Of a DNA stretch of 64,000 nucleotides, positions 17,708 to 26,030 are shown one piece after another. The first letter of the stretch is position 1, and each line of letters starts with the position of its first letter. Origin of the DNA: Erythrobacter rubeus (GTDB lineage: Bacteria > Pseudomonadota > Alphaproteobacteria > Sphingomonadales > Sphingomonadaceae); NCBI RefSeq assembly GCF_014705715.1, contig NZ_JACXLC010000001.1:788457-852456 (forward strand), written 5' to 3'. Under the pieces are notes generated by a model. It had not been told where the DNA came from, made no database searches, and saw only the letters and a program-made list of their open reading frames with translations. The position numbers and the translations under genes were made by a program.

Positions 17708-17728
17708 TGATCGTACTCCGGCTGTCTA

Positions 17729-17744
17729 TGTAGCGGTTGCTACA
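17729..17744. promoter_or_regulatory. TetR operator, copy 1
   Basis: TGTAGC-GGTT-GCTACA, a perfect 6-bp dyad 22 bases before the start of the divergent membrane gene. Confidence 0.75.
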
Positions 17745-17760
17745 TGCAGTGGTAACGCAA

Positions 17761-17776
17761 TGTAGCACTTGCTACA
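17761..17776. promoter_or_regulatory. TetR operator, copy 2
   Basis: TGTAGC-ACTT-GCTACA repeats copy 1 with only the spacer changed. Centres are 32 bases apart, about three helical turns. It ends eight bases before the tetR ATG. Confidence 0.78.
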
Positions 17777-17783
17777 AGAGGAA

Positions 17784-18323
17784 ATGGCAAACTCTTCACT
17801 TTCACGCGAAACGCTGCTGCCCAAATTGGCGGCGCACGTGCTCGAACACGGGCTCGGCGGGGCGAGCCTGCGGCCGCTTGCCAAGGCTGCGGGCACGAGC
17901 GATCGGATGCTGATCTATCACTTCGGCAACAAGGAGCAGCTGGTCGCCGACCTGCTTGAATACATCGCCGGGGTCTATTCGGCTGCGCTGGATATGGCGA
18001 TCGGTCCTGAGCGGCCGACCAGCAGACAGGAGTGCTTCGAACGCATTCTTGAGCAAGGGCGCCAACGGACGATGCAGAGGTTTCTCGTGTTATGGTGGGA
18101 AATCGTCGCAGGTTCGGCGCGCGGGGTGCCGGGATACAAGAATGCGGCGGAGCAAATGATGACCAATCAGCTCGCCTGGCTTGAAGGGCAAATGCCGAAG
18201 GACGACCCCGATCCGGCGGGAGGCGCGCGCTACATCATGACCCTGCTCGAAGGCACCTTGATGCTCGATGTCGTTGGACACGGCGAGACAGCGCGCCAAG
18301 GGATTGTTGCGGGGCAGCTCTAA
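17784..18323 (+). CDS. TetR family transcriptional repressor
   Basis: A protein of about 179 residues. The N-terminal helix-turn-helix is GGASLRPLAKAAGTSDRMLIYHFGNKEQLVADLLEYI, where YHFGNKEQL is the TetR signature. The C-terminal ligand domain is helical and unassigned. ATG 17784 (MANSSLSRETLL) is preferred over the TTG at 17769, which would lie inside the operator. Two identical palindromes just upstream imply autoregulation and control of the divergent membrane gene. Confidence 0.9.
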   Translation: MANSSLSRETLLPKLAAHVLEHGLGGASLRPLAKAAGTSDRMLIYHFGNKEQLVADLLEYIAGVYSAALDMAIGPERPTSRQECFERILEQGRQRTMQRFLVLWWEIVAGSARGVPGYKNAAEQMMTNQLAWLEGQMPKDDPDPAGGARYIMTLLEGTLMLDVVGHGETARQGIVAGQL

Positions 18324-18342
18324 CCGCCCTAATCCTGCGCTC

Positions 18343-19560
18343 ATGAAGAAGACCACCGGAATGGACCGCGCCGCGACCCGCAAATGGCGCCCGGCCACGC
18401 AGGCCGTGCGCGGCGGAACCTGGCGCAGCGAACATGGCGAGACGAGCGAGGCGATGTTCCTCACCTCGGGCTACACTTATGACGATGCGCAGACGGTGGC
18501 GGACCGGTTTGCTGGCGATGCGGATGGCATGACCTATTCGCGCCTGCAAAACCCCACCGCCGCGATGCTCGAAGAGCGCATCGCCCTCCTCGAAGGGGCG
18601 GAGGCCTGCCGCGCGCAGGCCAGCGGAATGGCAGCGATGACGGCGGCGCTGCTCTGCCAGCTTTCCGCCGGCGATCACTGCGTCGCAGCCCGCGCCGCAT
18701 TCGGTTCGTGCCGCTGGCTGGTCGACAGCCTGCTGCCCCGCTTCGGGATCGAGACAAGCGTGATCGACAGCGCCGACAATGACCAATGGGAAGCCGCTAT
18801 CCAGCCGAATACCAAGGTCTTCTTCTTCGAAACCCCGGCCAACCCGACGCTCGATGTGGTCGATCTCCAGCATGTTTGCGATCTCGCAAAGGCGCACGGG
18901 ATCATAACCGTGGTCGACAATGCCTTCGCCTCGCCCGCTTTGCAGCGGCCGATGGAATTCGGAGCCGACGTCGTGGCCTATAGCGCGACCAAGCTGATGG
19001 ATGGGCAGGGAAGGGTGCTGGCAGGCGCGATCTGCGCGAGCGAGGAGTGGATTACCGAAACGCTCATGCCGTTTCAGCGCAACACCGGGCCGACGATTTC
19101 GCCGTTCAACGCCTGGGTAGTGCACAAGGGGTTGGAGACGCTATCGCTGCGCGCGCACCATCAGAGTCGCAGCGCGGTTGCGCTCGGCGAATTCCTTGAA
19201 CCGCGCGTCCTGAAAGCGGGCGGCCACATGCGTCACCCCGGTCTGCCAAGCCATCATCGCCACAATCTCGCGCTCGCACAGATGGAGGCGACCGGGCCGA
19301 TCTTCGCGTTCGATGTCGGCACGCGGCAGCGCGCCTTCGCCATTCTCGATGCGATGGAGCTTATCGATATCTCGAACAATATCGGCGATTCCAAGAGCCT
19401 GATGTGCCATCCGGCGAGCACCACTCATGCCAATATGGGCGAGGACGCGCGAAGCGAAATGGGCGTCACCGAAGGGCTGCTGCGGATCAATGTGGGCCTC
19501 GAGGATATTGCAGACCTCACCGAAGACCTGGACCGCGCGCTGGCGGCGGCTGGGATTTAG
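18343..19560 (+). CDS. metZ: O-succinylhomoserine sulfhydrylase
   Basis: About 405 residues of the Cys/Met metabolism PLP family. MetZ makes homocysteine from O-succinylhomoserine and sulfide. Visible motifs are TYSRLQNPT, the PLP lysine in VVAYSATKLMDGQGRVLAGAI, and SLGDAESL-like IGDSKSLMCHPASTTHANM. The sulfhydrylase subgroup, rather than MetB or MetC, is chosen from the ATQAVRGGTWRSEHGETSEAMFLTSGY start. ATG 18343 or 18361 could be the start. It follows tetR after only 19 bases, so read-through from tetR is possible. Confidence 0.93.
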   Translation: MKKTTGMDRAATRKWRPATQAVRGGTWRSEHGETSEAMFLTSGYTYDDAQTVADRFAGDADGMTYSRLQNPTAAMLEERIALLEGAEACRAQASGMAAMTAALLCQLSAGDHCVAARAAFGSCRWLVDSLLPRFGIETSVIDSADNDQWEAAIQPNTKVFFFETPANPTLDVVDLQHVCDLAKAHGIITVVDNAFASPALQRPMEFGADVVAYSATKLMDGQGRVLAGAICASEEWITETLMPFQRNTGPTISPFNAWVVHKGLETLSLRAHHQSRSAVALGEFLEPRVLKAGGHMRHPGLPSHHRHNLALAQMEATGPIFAFDVGTRQRAFAILDAMELIDISNNIGDSKSLMCHPASTTHANMGEDARSEMGVTEGLLRINVGLEDIADLTEDLDRALAAAGI

Positions 19561-20020
19561 CAGAGGTATCCTTAGTCGGCTCGAAGAGCCGCAAGCCCGA
19601 CCGGGCGCCCACAGCGATGCGACCTTCAGGTCGCAATGAGCGAGGAAACGGCGAGCCGGATGGCTTGCTTAAACAAGAACGCAAAAAGCCGGGTCGCCCT
19701 TTTGAAGGCAATCCCGGCTTCATGCACACCGACCCCGCTTCGTGCGTATTCTCTCGGGGGCCGTTTGGAACGGCTTTATTAGAGGGGCCACCCTCTTTGA
19801 ATTGCGGAAACGACGGGTCGTCATCGCCGCAGACAGACGCGGTTTTATTGATGCAACCCTAACCGAACGCGATCAATCGCGGGTAACATGCTCTTTACCA
19901 TGACGGCCGCGAAACAATTGCGCGGTTGTGCATTGCAGCATTGATCTCTAGTGACGCGCCAACTCTCCCACGCAGGCGTCACCCTGCACACCCTCGACGG
20001 GTACAATCTGGAACCTGAAT
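19561..20020. repeat. Intergenic stretch with mosaic repeat and hairpins
   Basis: There is no credible gene in this 460-base gap. 19588-19616 matches 8834-8862 at 27 of 29 bases, and the similarity continues with different internal hairpins to about 19665. A hairpin (arms AAGCCGGG and CCCGGCTT, 19686-19720) and a terminator (19760-19780) follow. The last 200 bases before sulP show nothing clear. Confidence 0.55.
19760..19780 (+). terminator. Intrinsic terminator downstream of metZ
   Basis: GCCGTT-TGG-AACGGC followed by TTTATT. It ends either the metZ transcript or an unannotated RNA from the repeat region. Confidence 0.65.
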
Positions 20021-21541
20021 ATGACCCAAGACCGCTCCTTTGCGGCCACGCTGCGGCGTGACTGGCTTGGCCAACCCAAGGCCGACATCCTCGCCGGCAT
20101 CGTCGTCGCGCTTGCGCTGATCCCCGAAGCGATCGGCTTTGCGCTGATCGCCGGTGTCGATCCGAGCGTCGGGCTATATGCATCGGTCGTGATTGCTATG
20201 GTGATCGCGCTGACGGGCGGGCGTCCCGGCATGATCTCCGCCGCCACTGCCGCGGTGGCCGTCGTCGTGATCCCGTTGGTGCGTGATTACGGCGTCGAAT
20301 ATCTGTTCGCGGCCACCATCCTGATGGGAATTTTCCAAGGGATTGCGGCTCTCCTGCGGCTCGACCTGCTGATGCAATTCGTCAGCCGCAGCGTCATCAC
20401 TGGCTTCGTCAACGCGCTTGCGATCCTCATTTTCATGGCGCAGATTCCGCAGCTCGATCCCACGCAGGACGGGGTCAATCTCTACACCTATGCAATGGTC
20501 GCCATCGGTCTGGGCATCATCTATCTGCTGCCGCGCCTCACGAAATCAGTGCCGAGCCCACTCGTCGCGATCGTCCTGCTGACGGCTGCCACCATGTATT
20601 GGGGGCTGCCGGTCAACAACGTAGCAGGCGAGGGCGAGCTGCCCGATGGGCTGCCGTTCTTCGCGATCCCCGACGTGCCGCTCACCTGGGAGACGCTGCG
20701 GATCATCGCGCCATACTCGCTCACCATGGCCGCTGTCGGCCTGCTTGAAAGCCTCCTCACCGCGCAGATCGTCGACGACATGACGCACACCGACAGCAAC
20801 AAGCAGCGCGAAAGCGCAGGGCAGGGCGCTGCCAATATCGCGGCGGCCTTCTTTGGCGGCATGGGCGGCTGCGCAATGATCGGCCAGTCGGTGATCAACG
20901 TAGCATCGGGCGGGCGAGGGCGCCTGTCGACCTTCACCGCGGGTGCGTTCCTGCTGTTCCTGCTCACCGTGCTTGGCCCCTATGTCGGGCAGGTGCCGAT
21001 GCCCGCGCTGGTCGCGGTGATGATCATGGTGAGCATCGGGACATTCAGCTGGAACTCGATCCCCAATCTGCGCCGCCATCCGCCGACCAGCTCGATCGTC
21101 ATGCTGACGACCGTGGCCGTCGTCGTGTGGACGCATGACCTCGCGCTGGGTGTGCTCGCAGGCGTGCTGCTGTCGGGCATCTTCTTCGCGCAGAAGGTGA
21201 AGAGCCTCTTCACGGTCGAGCGCGTGCGCCGCCCGCACAGCGCGGTCTATGTTGTGACCGGCGAGATTTTCTTTGCAAGTGTCGACAAGTTCATCGAGAA
21301 ATTGGGCCCCGAAAGCCAGTATGACGATGCCGCGCACCACGTGGTGATCGATGTGTCGAAAGCGCATTTCTGGGACATTTCGGCGATCGGTGCGCTCGAA
21401 AAGGTGATCGAGCGCATGCGCCGCAACGGCCGCCACACGCGGGTCGTGGGCCTGAATGCGGCTAGCGCCGACCTGTTCGATCGCTTCGCGCTGGAGGACC
21501 GCACCGGCATCGAGTTGGGCCTCGCGCCGATGAAGACCTGA
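20021..21541 (+). CDS. SulP family inorganic anion transporter
   Basis: A 506-residue SLC26/SulP protein. The membrane part (about residues 15-395) starts with DILAGIVVALALIPEAIGFALIAGVDPSVGLYASV, the family signature. The C-terminal STAS domain (about 410-500) has VVIDVSKAHFWDISAIGALEKVI. Substrates in the family include sulfate, bicarbonate and C4-dicarboxylates; no neighbour such as a carbonic anhydrase settles the choice. The segment GQGAANIAAAFFGGMGGCAMIGQS matches the anion-site helices. Confidence 0.93.
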   Translation: MTQDRSFAATLRRDWLGQPKADILAGIVVALALIPEAIGFALIAGVDPSVGLYASVVIAMVIALTGGRPGMISAATAAVAVVVIPLVRDYGVEYLFAATILMGIFQGIAALLRLDLLMQFVSRSVITGFVNALAILIFMAQIPQLDPTQDGVNLYTYAMVAIGLGIIYLLPRLTKSVPSPLVAIVLLTAATMYWGLPVNNVAGEGELPDGLPFFAIPDVPLTWETLRIIAPYSLTMAAVGLLESLLTAQIVDDMTHTDSNKQRESAGQGAANIAAAFFGGMGGCAMIGQSVINVASGGRGRLSTFTAGAFLLFLLTVLGPYVGQVPMPALVAVMIMVSIGTFSWNSIPNLRRHPPTSSIVMLTTVAVVVWTHDLALGVLAGVLLSGIFFAQKVKSLFTVERVRRPHSAVYVVTGEIFFASVDKFIEKLGPESQYDDAAHHVVIDVSKAHFWDISAIGALEKVIERMRRNGRHTRVVGLNAASADLFDRFALEDRTGIELGLAPMKT

Positions 21542-21613
21542 CGCCCACGTTTCCAGTCAGCTTGCGCAGCCCGTTTCCATATGCAACCTCTCGCGCAAAG
21601 GGAGAGTAGATAT

Positions 21614-22243
21614 ATGGCAAACCGCGTCGAGCTGATCTTCGATTTCGTCAGTCCCAACGCCTATCTCGTCTGGTGGCCCTTGCGCGATTTGATCAAGCGC
21701 ACCGGGGCCGAGCTGGATGTCGTGCCGGTGTTTTTGGCCGGGATGCACCGCCTCACGGGCAATGCGCCGCCGATGATCCGGGACAAGGACGTGAAGGGCA
21801 AGGTCGAGTACTCGATGCTCGAAATGCAGCGCTTCATCCAGAAACACGCGCTGAGCAAATACAAGCTTCATCCGCAATTTCCCTTCAACTCGATCCTGCT
21901 CCAGCGAATGCTGTATGCAGCCGATCAGGATGGGCGCGGTGTGCAATTTGCCGAGACCCTGCTGCCTGCAATCTGGGAGGACGGGGTCGATATCGCCGAT
22001 CCGGAAGCCTTGGGCGCGGTGATCGCCGATGCCGGGTTCGATGCGCAGGATTTGTTCGCCCGCTCGCAAACGGACGAAGTGAAACAGGGCCTCGTCGCCA
22101 GCACCGACAAAGCCGTGGAGCGCGGCGCATTCGGCATCCCCACCATGTTCGTCGGGACAAAAGGCGCGGAGGAGAGCAGCTACGAAATGTTCTTCGGCAA
22201 GGAGCGGCTGGGGCAAATCGAAGAAGAACTGGCCAAGGGGTAG
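21614..22243 (+). CDS. 2-hydroxychromene-2-carboxylate isomerase family (DsbA-like)
   Basis: A 209-residue thioredoxin-fold protein of the kappa-GST/HCCA isomerase group. The N-terminal ELIFDFVSPNAYLVWWPL replaces the CxxC of DsbA with the catalytic Ser. FGIPTMFVGTKGAEESSYEMFFGKERLGQIEEEL is the conserved end of the fold. Some members act in naphthalene-type aromatic degradation with glutathione, but no pathway genes are adjacent. ATG 21614 has GGGAGA upstream; the longer frame from 21581 is not needed. Confidence 0.9.
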   Translation: MANRVELIFDFVSPNAYLVWWPLRDLIKRTGAELDVVPVFLAGMHRLTGNAPPMIRDKDVKGKVEYSMLEMQRFIQKHALSKYKLHPQFPFNSILLQRMLYAADQDGRGVQFAETLLPAIWEDGVDIADPEALGAVIADAGFDAQDLFARSQTDEVKQGLVASTDKAVERGAFGIPTMFVGTKGAEESSYEMFFGKERLGQIEEELAKG

Positions 22244-22398
22244 TCGGCACCGACGTAGCCGGGCCAAGATTGCGCCTCGACGCCTGAGAACTACGGCTCA
22301 CGCGTGCCCTTCCACGCTTCGCACAATTTGACGATACCGCATGGGTGTGATTTGATCATGAGGTCCGGAAGAGACGCATGAGGGGGTGAGGGTCGATC

Positions 22399-22412
22399 CA
22401 GGCGACGGCCTG
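22399..22412. promoter_or_regulatory. Short dyad before luxR-type gene
   Basis: CAGGC-GACG-GCCTG ends six bases before the ATG. It could be a regulator site blocking translation initiation or transcription. It is too short to be a canonical lux box. Confidence 0.3.
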
Positions 22413-22417
22413 TAGCT

Positions 22418-23188
22418 ATGCAGAATTTCTTGATTGATTTCGTTTCGCGGTTCGAGGCTGCCGACGGCTTCGACGACAAATGGGCATGCTTGGTCCAGAC
22501 TTATGCGGCGCTCGGGTTCAATGTCGTTAACTACACCGTGTTTCCGGACGCTGAAACTCACCAGGACCCCGTTTTCATAGAGAACTTTCGCAACAACTGG
22601 AAGGAGCACTACGCGGCGCGTGACTACGGTTCCGTCGATGCGATGATCCCGCACGTGCTTGGCACCAACATCCCGGCCATCATGTATTCAGTGGATGAGC
22701 GCCAGCCTCTGGACTGGCCGGAAAGGGCAAGGCAGCTGATTGCCGAAGCGAAAGAGGCGGGGATGGAGAGAGCCGTCGGCTTCTCGCATCGCAATGCAGA
22801 CGGTGTGGTCGATGGCGGTGTTGCGCTGGGGACAGACCTCCTTTCTGAAACTGAATTCTCGAAAATCGTCAAGGACAAGTTGCCGCTGCTCTACATGATT
22901 TACTCAATAGCCTATCACGAGCTGCACCCGGAAAGGCGACAGCTCGCGGCGCTTGAAACGCTGAAGATTTCGCCCCGCCAGCAGGATCTCCTGATGGCTT
23001 TATGGGACGGGCTTTCCAACAAGCAGATCTCTGAAAGGCTGGGTGTGTCTGAGGTCACCGTATCGTTTCATCTCAAGCAGTTGCGCGGCAAGCTTGGCTG
23101 CCACCTCAATCGAGAGATCATCCCAAAAGCCTACCACCGCGGTCTCCTCGGCAACAGCGCCCGTCGCGCGCTTCGGGCGGCCGATTAG
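22418..23188 (+). CDS. LuxR-type regulator with autoinducer-binding domain (LuxR solo)
   Basis: A 256-residue protein with an N-terminal PF03472-like acyl-homoserine lactone binding domain and a C-terminal LuxR helix-turn-helix (ISPRQQDLLMALWDGLSNKQISERLGVSEVTVSFHLKQL). The ligand-pocket residues W61, Y65 and D74 align with TraR W57, Y61 and D70, but the following Pro is Ala75. No luxI synthase is within the window, so it may respond to exogenous or distant signals. A possible promoter (TTGACG, 17 bases, TTTGAT) lies near 22327-22355. Confidence 0.88.
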   Translation: MQNFLIDFVSRFEAADGFDDKWACLVQTYAALGFNVVNYTVFPDAETHQDPVFIENFRNNWKEHYAARDYGSVDAMIPHVLGTNIPAIMYSVDERQPLDWPERARQLIAEAKEAGMERAVGFSHRNADGVVDGGVALGTDLLSETEFSKIVKDKLPLLYMIYSIAYHELHPERRQLAALETLKISPRQQDLLMALWDGLSNKQISERLGVSEVTVSFHLKQLRGKLGCHLNREIIPKAYHRGLLGNSARRALRAAD

Positions 23189-23282
23189 CTTTATCTTTTT
23201 ATAGGTTAAGCCTCTCTGCCGAGACCTCTAGACCGGTTTCGAAGATCGATTGATCGATCTCGTCAACAGGGTTGGAGGCAAA

Positions 23283-23585
23283 ATGATCAGGGGCATTCGT
23301 GCATACGTGTTACTTGGAGCGGCAATCTCACTAAGCGGTTGCGCCGGAATGGGTGGAGGTTGTTCCGGGGTCGAAATGAGAACTGAGCCGGGCAGGTTCG
23401 GTCAGACATCCGTGGTTGTGCGCAACACATCCGATGAGCCCAAGCTCGTAAATCTCGCCATCATCGATAGCGATGGATCCGAAATCAACTCGCAGTCGAT
23501 GCGCGTGGACTCAAAAGATGTGGTCGAGACCGCAGTCGGAAACATGCGCGAAGGTGTGTCAATCGAAATGACGAGCTGCGAATAG
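23283..23585 (+). CDS. Small lipoprotein, function unknown
   Basis: A 100-residue protein from ATG 23283, which is preceded by GGAGG. The signal MIRGIRAYVLLGAAISLSGC has a clear LSGC lipobox. The mature part (SVVVRNTSDEPKLVNLAIIDSDGSEI) predicts an immunoglobulin-like beta domain with two further cysteines, which may form a disulfide. I do not recognise a family. It follows the luxR solo by 94 bases on the same strand and precedes a second lipoprotein gene. Confidence 0.7.
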   Translation: MIRGIRAYVLLGAAISLSGCAGMGGGCSGVEMRTEPGRFGQTSVVVRNTSDEPKLVNLAIIDSDGSEINSQSMRVDSKDVVETAVGNMREGVSIEMTSCE

Positions 23586-23640
23586 GCCCGGAACGTGGCA
23601 CTCCGCGATCAATATCATCGCCTTTACTGAGGTGCATAAT

Positions 23641-24018
23641 ATGAAAATCAAGCAATTTTCGGCCGCCTTTGCCGTGGCCTTTGGCGCTGCGCTAGTTTCC
23701 GGCTGCGGCAATTCCGGTCCGGATCTCAACGGCGCCTGGGTTACTGCGTCGATGCGCGACGCCATGGAATGTCAGATGGGCCGTGTCATGGTCATCAATG
23801 AAGACAAGATTGTCTTCGGCATCGCCGGGAGGGTCATGAAAGAATTCGGCAATCTTGAGACACAGGAGCAGGAGGACGGAACCGTTGTGCTGAAATCCGA
23901 CGCGGCAAAGTTCGAAATTCGACCGGGCGAAGAGCCTGGCCAGATGACCTTGTTGTCCGGGCCAGTGGTGGCCGAACATCATACGACCCGGCTTCCCAAG
24001 GAGCTCGCTCGCTGCTGA
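23641..24018 (+). CDS. Small lipoprotein, function unknown
   Basis: A 125-residue protein with signal MKIKQFSAAFAVAFGAALVSGC (VSGC lipobox) and GAGG seven bases or so before the ATG. The mature domain (LNGAWVTASMRDAMECQMGRVMVINEDKIVFGIAGR) looks like a small lipocalin-like or beta-barrel domain and ends in a Cys. No family is recognised. Tandem placement with the previous lipoprotein and the LuxR gene suggests a small envelope-related cluster, but co-regulation is not shown. Confidence 0.7.
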   Translation: MKIKQFSAAFAVAFGAALVSGCGNSGPDLNGAWVTASMRDAMECQMGRVMVINEDKIVFGIAGRVMKEFGNLETQEQEDGTVVLKSDAAKFEIRPGEEPGQMTLLSGPVVAEHHTTRLPKELARC

Positions 24019-24166
24019 ACTAGCGATCATTGGCCGCGACCACCCAGCAATTCGTTACCCGCAGACATTGAACGGTGGATGAAATCTGCCCCGATCGGGA
24101 TACAGCGGGGATTAACCGCGTTGGTGCTCTTGTTACCCAAAAGAGAATCGTTACCTTGGGTTTGCT

Positions 24167-24574
24167 ATGAAAGAGCTGTTCCAACACGCTGCCATTACCG
24201 ACGGAGTTACCGTTCGGGTCGCTGTCAACTTTTTGCCCGAACAGTCCCATCCGGAGGCGGGCAAGTGGTTTTGGGTCTACCATATCCGCATCGAGAACGG
24301 CTCGCACGAACCGCTGCAATTGCGCACGCGCCACTGGCGTATCACCGATGCCCGCGGAATGGTGAACCATGTCGATGGCGAAGGCGTGGTCGGTGAACAG
24401 CCGATGCTCCAGCCGGGCGAAAGCCACGATTACGTAAGCGGCTGTCCGCTGACGACGCCGCACGGCTCGATGGAAGGGTTCTACACCTTCCTGCGCGGCG
24501 ACGGCTCTCCGCTGGAGGTGCGCATCCCGTTCTTCCCGCTCGCCGCGCCGGAAACCGCCGACGACAATCGCTGA
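24167..24574 (+). CDS. apaG: ApaG protein
   Basis: A 135-residue single-domain protein with a fibronectin III-like fold. Conserved ApaG motifs are WFWVYHIRIENGSHEPLQLRTRHWRITDARG, GEGVVGEQPMLQPGESHDYVSGCPL and GSMEGFYTFL. ApaG is linked to cobalt/magnesium phenotypes and, in some bacteria, to Ap4A metabolism; its molecular action is unclear. The next gene starts 73 bases downstream. Confidence 0.93.
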   Translation: MKELFQHAAITDGVTVRVAVNFLPEQSHPEAGKWFWVYHIRIENGSHEPLQLRTRHWRITDARGMVNHVDGEGVVGEQPMLQPGESHDYVSGCPLTTPHGSMEGFYTFLRGDGSPLEVRIPFFPLAAPETADDNR

Positions 24575-24647
24575 GCCGGCGTAGCGGCTGCGCGGGTCCA
24601 CTCTCAGTGGCTTGCGATGATCGCATAGCGCGCTAAAGCAGGCTCCT

Positions 24648-25436
24648 GTGAAACGCACGCATCTCCCTCTCAATGCCCTGCGCGTATACGACGCGGCGGC
24701 GCGCCACCTGTCCTTCACCCGCGCGGCTGATGAGCTTGCGGTGACGCCTGCGGCTGTCGGCCAGCAGATCCGCGCGCTTGAGGATCACCTCGGCGTGGTC
24801 CTGTTCCGCCGCACGTCCAAGGGGCTCGAGCTGACGCCGGAGGGCGAGGCTGGGCTCGATGCTCTGCGCGAAGGGTTCCTTCGTTTCGAGGAGAGTGTGC
24901 AGGCCATGCAGGCGGGGCAATCCTCCGACAGGTACACGATTGCCGCCCCGCGCGAGTTCTACGCCGAATGGCTCGCCCCGCGCCTTGCGGTGTTCCAGGC
25001 CGATACGCCCGGGGTCCTCTACAGCTTCGTCGCGGACGAGAACGCCGATTTTACCGAGGCCAATCTCGACATCGCGATCCGGCTGGTCGACGGGCCGGGC
25101 GACCTCGAGGGCGTGCAGCTCGCCCCGGCAGAGCGCGTCACCGTCGCTGCGCCCAAGCACCGCGATGCGTGGATCGACTGGCCCGGTGCGGCGCTACCCG
25201 AAGGGGTGAAGCCATGCATCAAGGCGGGCAGCGCAGGCCAGGCGCTCTCCAGCGCGCTCGCAGGGATGGGCCGCACCGTCCTGCCGCATCCGCTGGTCGC
25301 AGGCGCGCTCGAAAGCGGCGCATTGCAAGCGCAGGGCGAACCGGAGGAGAGCCGCCGCGCATACTGGCTCGTCGCGCCGACCCCGCAATGGCGCAGCAAG
25401 AAGGTGAAGGCGCTGGTCAAGTTCCTCACCGAATGA
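24648..25436 (+). CDS. LysR family regulator, GcvA-like
   Basis: A 262-residue protein from a GTG start, shorter than the usual 300. The N-terminal helix-turn-helix (LPLNALRVYDAAARHLSFTRAADELAVTPAAVGQQIRALEDHLGVVLF) is of the GcvA subgroup. The effector domain follows to KALVKFLTE. The stop overlaps the start of the GNAT gene as ATGA, implying translational coupling. The target is unknown. Confidence 0.9.
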   Translation: MKRTHLPLNALRVYDAAARHLSFTRAADELAVTPAAVGQQIRALEDHLGVVLFRRTSKGLELTPEGEAGLDALREGFLRFEESVQAMQAGQSSDRYTIAAPREFYAEWLAPRLAVFQADTPGVLYSFVADENADFTEANLDIAIRLVDGPGDLEGVQLAPAERVTVAAPKHRDAWIDWPGAALPEGVKPCIKAGSAGQALSSALAGMGRTVLPHPLVAGALESGALQAQGEPEESRRAYWLVAPTPQWRSKKVKALVKFLTE

Positions 25437-25975
25437 CCGGCGTCCCCAGTCTCACGACGCCCCGCTTCACGATGAGACCGCTCCGCCGGACCGACGCTGC
25501 CGCGCTCTTCCCGACGCTCTCCGACCCGCATCAATGCCGCTATCTCAGCCGCGAGGCCTTCGCCGACGAAGCGGAACTGCACAGCTGGCTCGCCGATCCC
25601 GACTGGCCGGGCAGGACCTGGATCGCCGAGGACGCAGCGGGCGTCGCCGGCCGCTTCGTCGCCATGCCCGCGCATGAGGAAGGGGTGATCGAGGTCGGCT
25701 ACATCACCTGCGCGCACCGCCAGCGCGAAGGCGTCGCCCGCGAGTGCATGGCCGCGCTCATCAATCACCTGTTCACCGCGCCGATCGGGGAAGGCCCGAC
25801 CGAGCAAGGGACCGCGCGCAAGCTCATCGCCGTGGTCGATTGCGAGAACCCCGCCTCGGCCCGCACGGCGGAGCGGCTGGGCTTCGTCCGCGAGGCGCAT
25901 TTCCGCGAGCATGAGACCACGCACGAGGGGCTGCGCGACGTGTGGGTCTACGGATTGCTGGCCCGCGAGTGGTGA
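25433..25975 (+). CDS. GNAT family N-acetyltransferase (RimJ-like)
   Basis: A 180-residue protein from ATG 25433, which overlaps the lysR stop. TTPRFTMRPLRRTDAAALFP is the start typical of RimJ/RimL-like GNATs. The acetyl-CoA region reads CAHRQREGVARECMAALINHLF, and NPASARTAERLGFVREAHFREHE is the characteristic end. Substrates may be an N-terminus or a small amine; none can be inferred. Coupling to the regulator suggests a shared response. Confidence 0.88.
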   Translation: MTGVPSLTTPRFTMRPLRRTDAAALFPTLSDPHQCRYLSREAFADEAELHSWLADPDWPGRTWIAEDAAGVAGRFVAMPAHEEGVIEVGYITCAHRQREGVARECMAALINHLFTAPIGEGPTEQGTARKLIAVVDCENPASARTAERLGFVREAHFREHETTHEGLRDVWVYGLLAREW

Positions 25976-26030
25976 AATGGATCGTGTTTACGCTCGCCCA
26001 TCTGGGTGAGCTTAAAACAGGGACTTCTCC

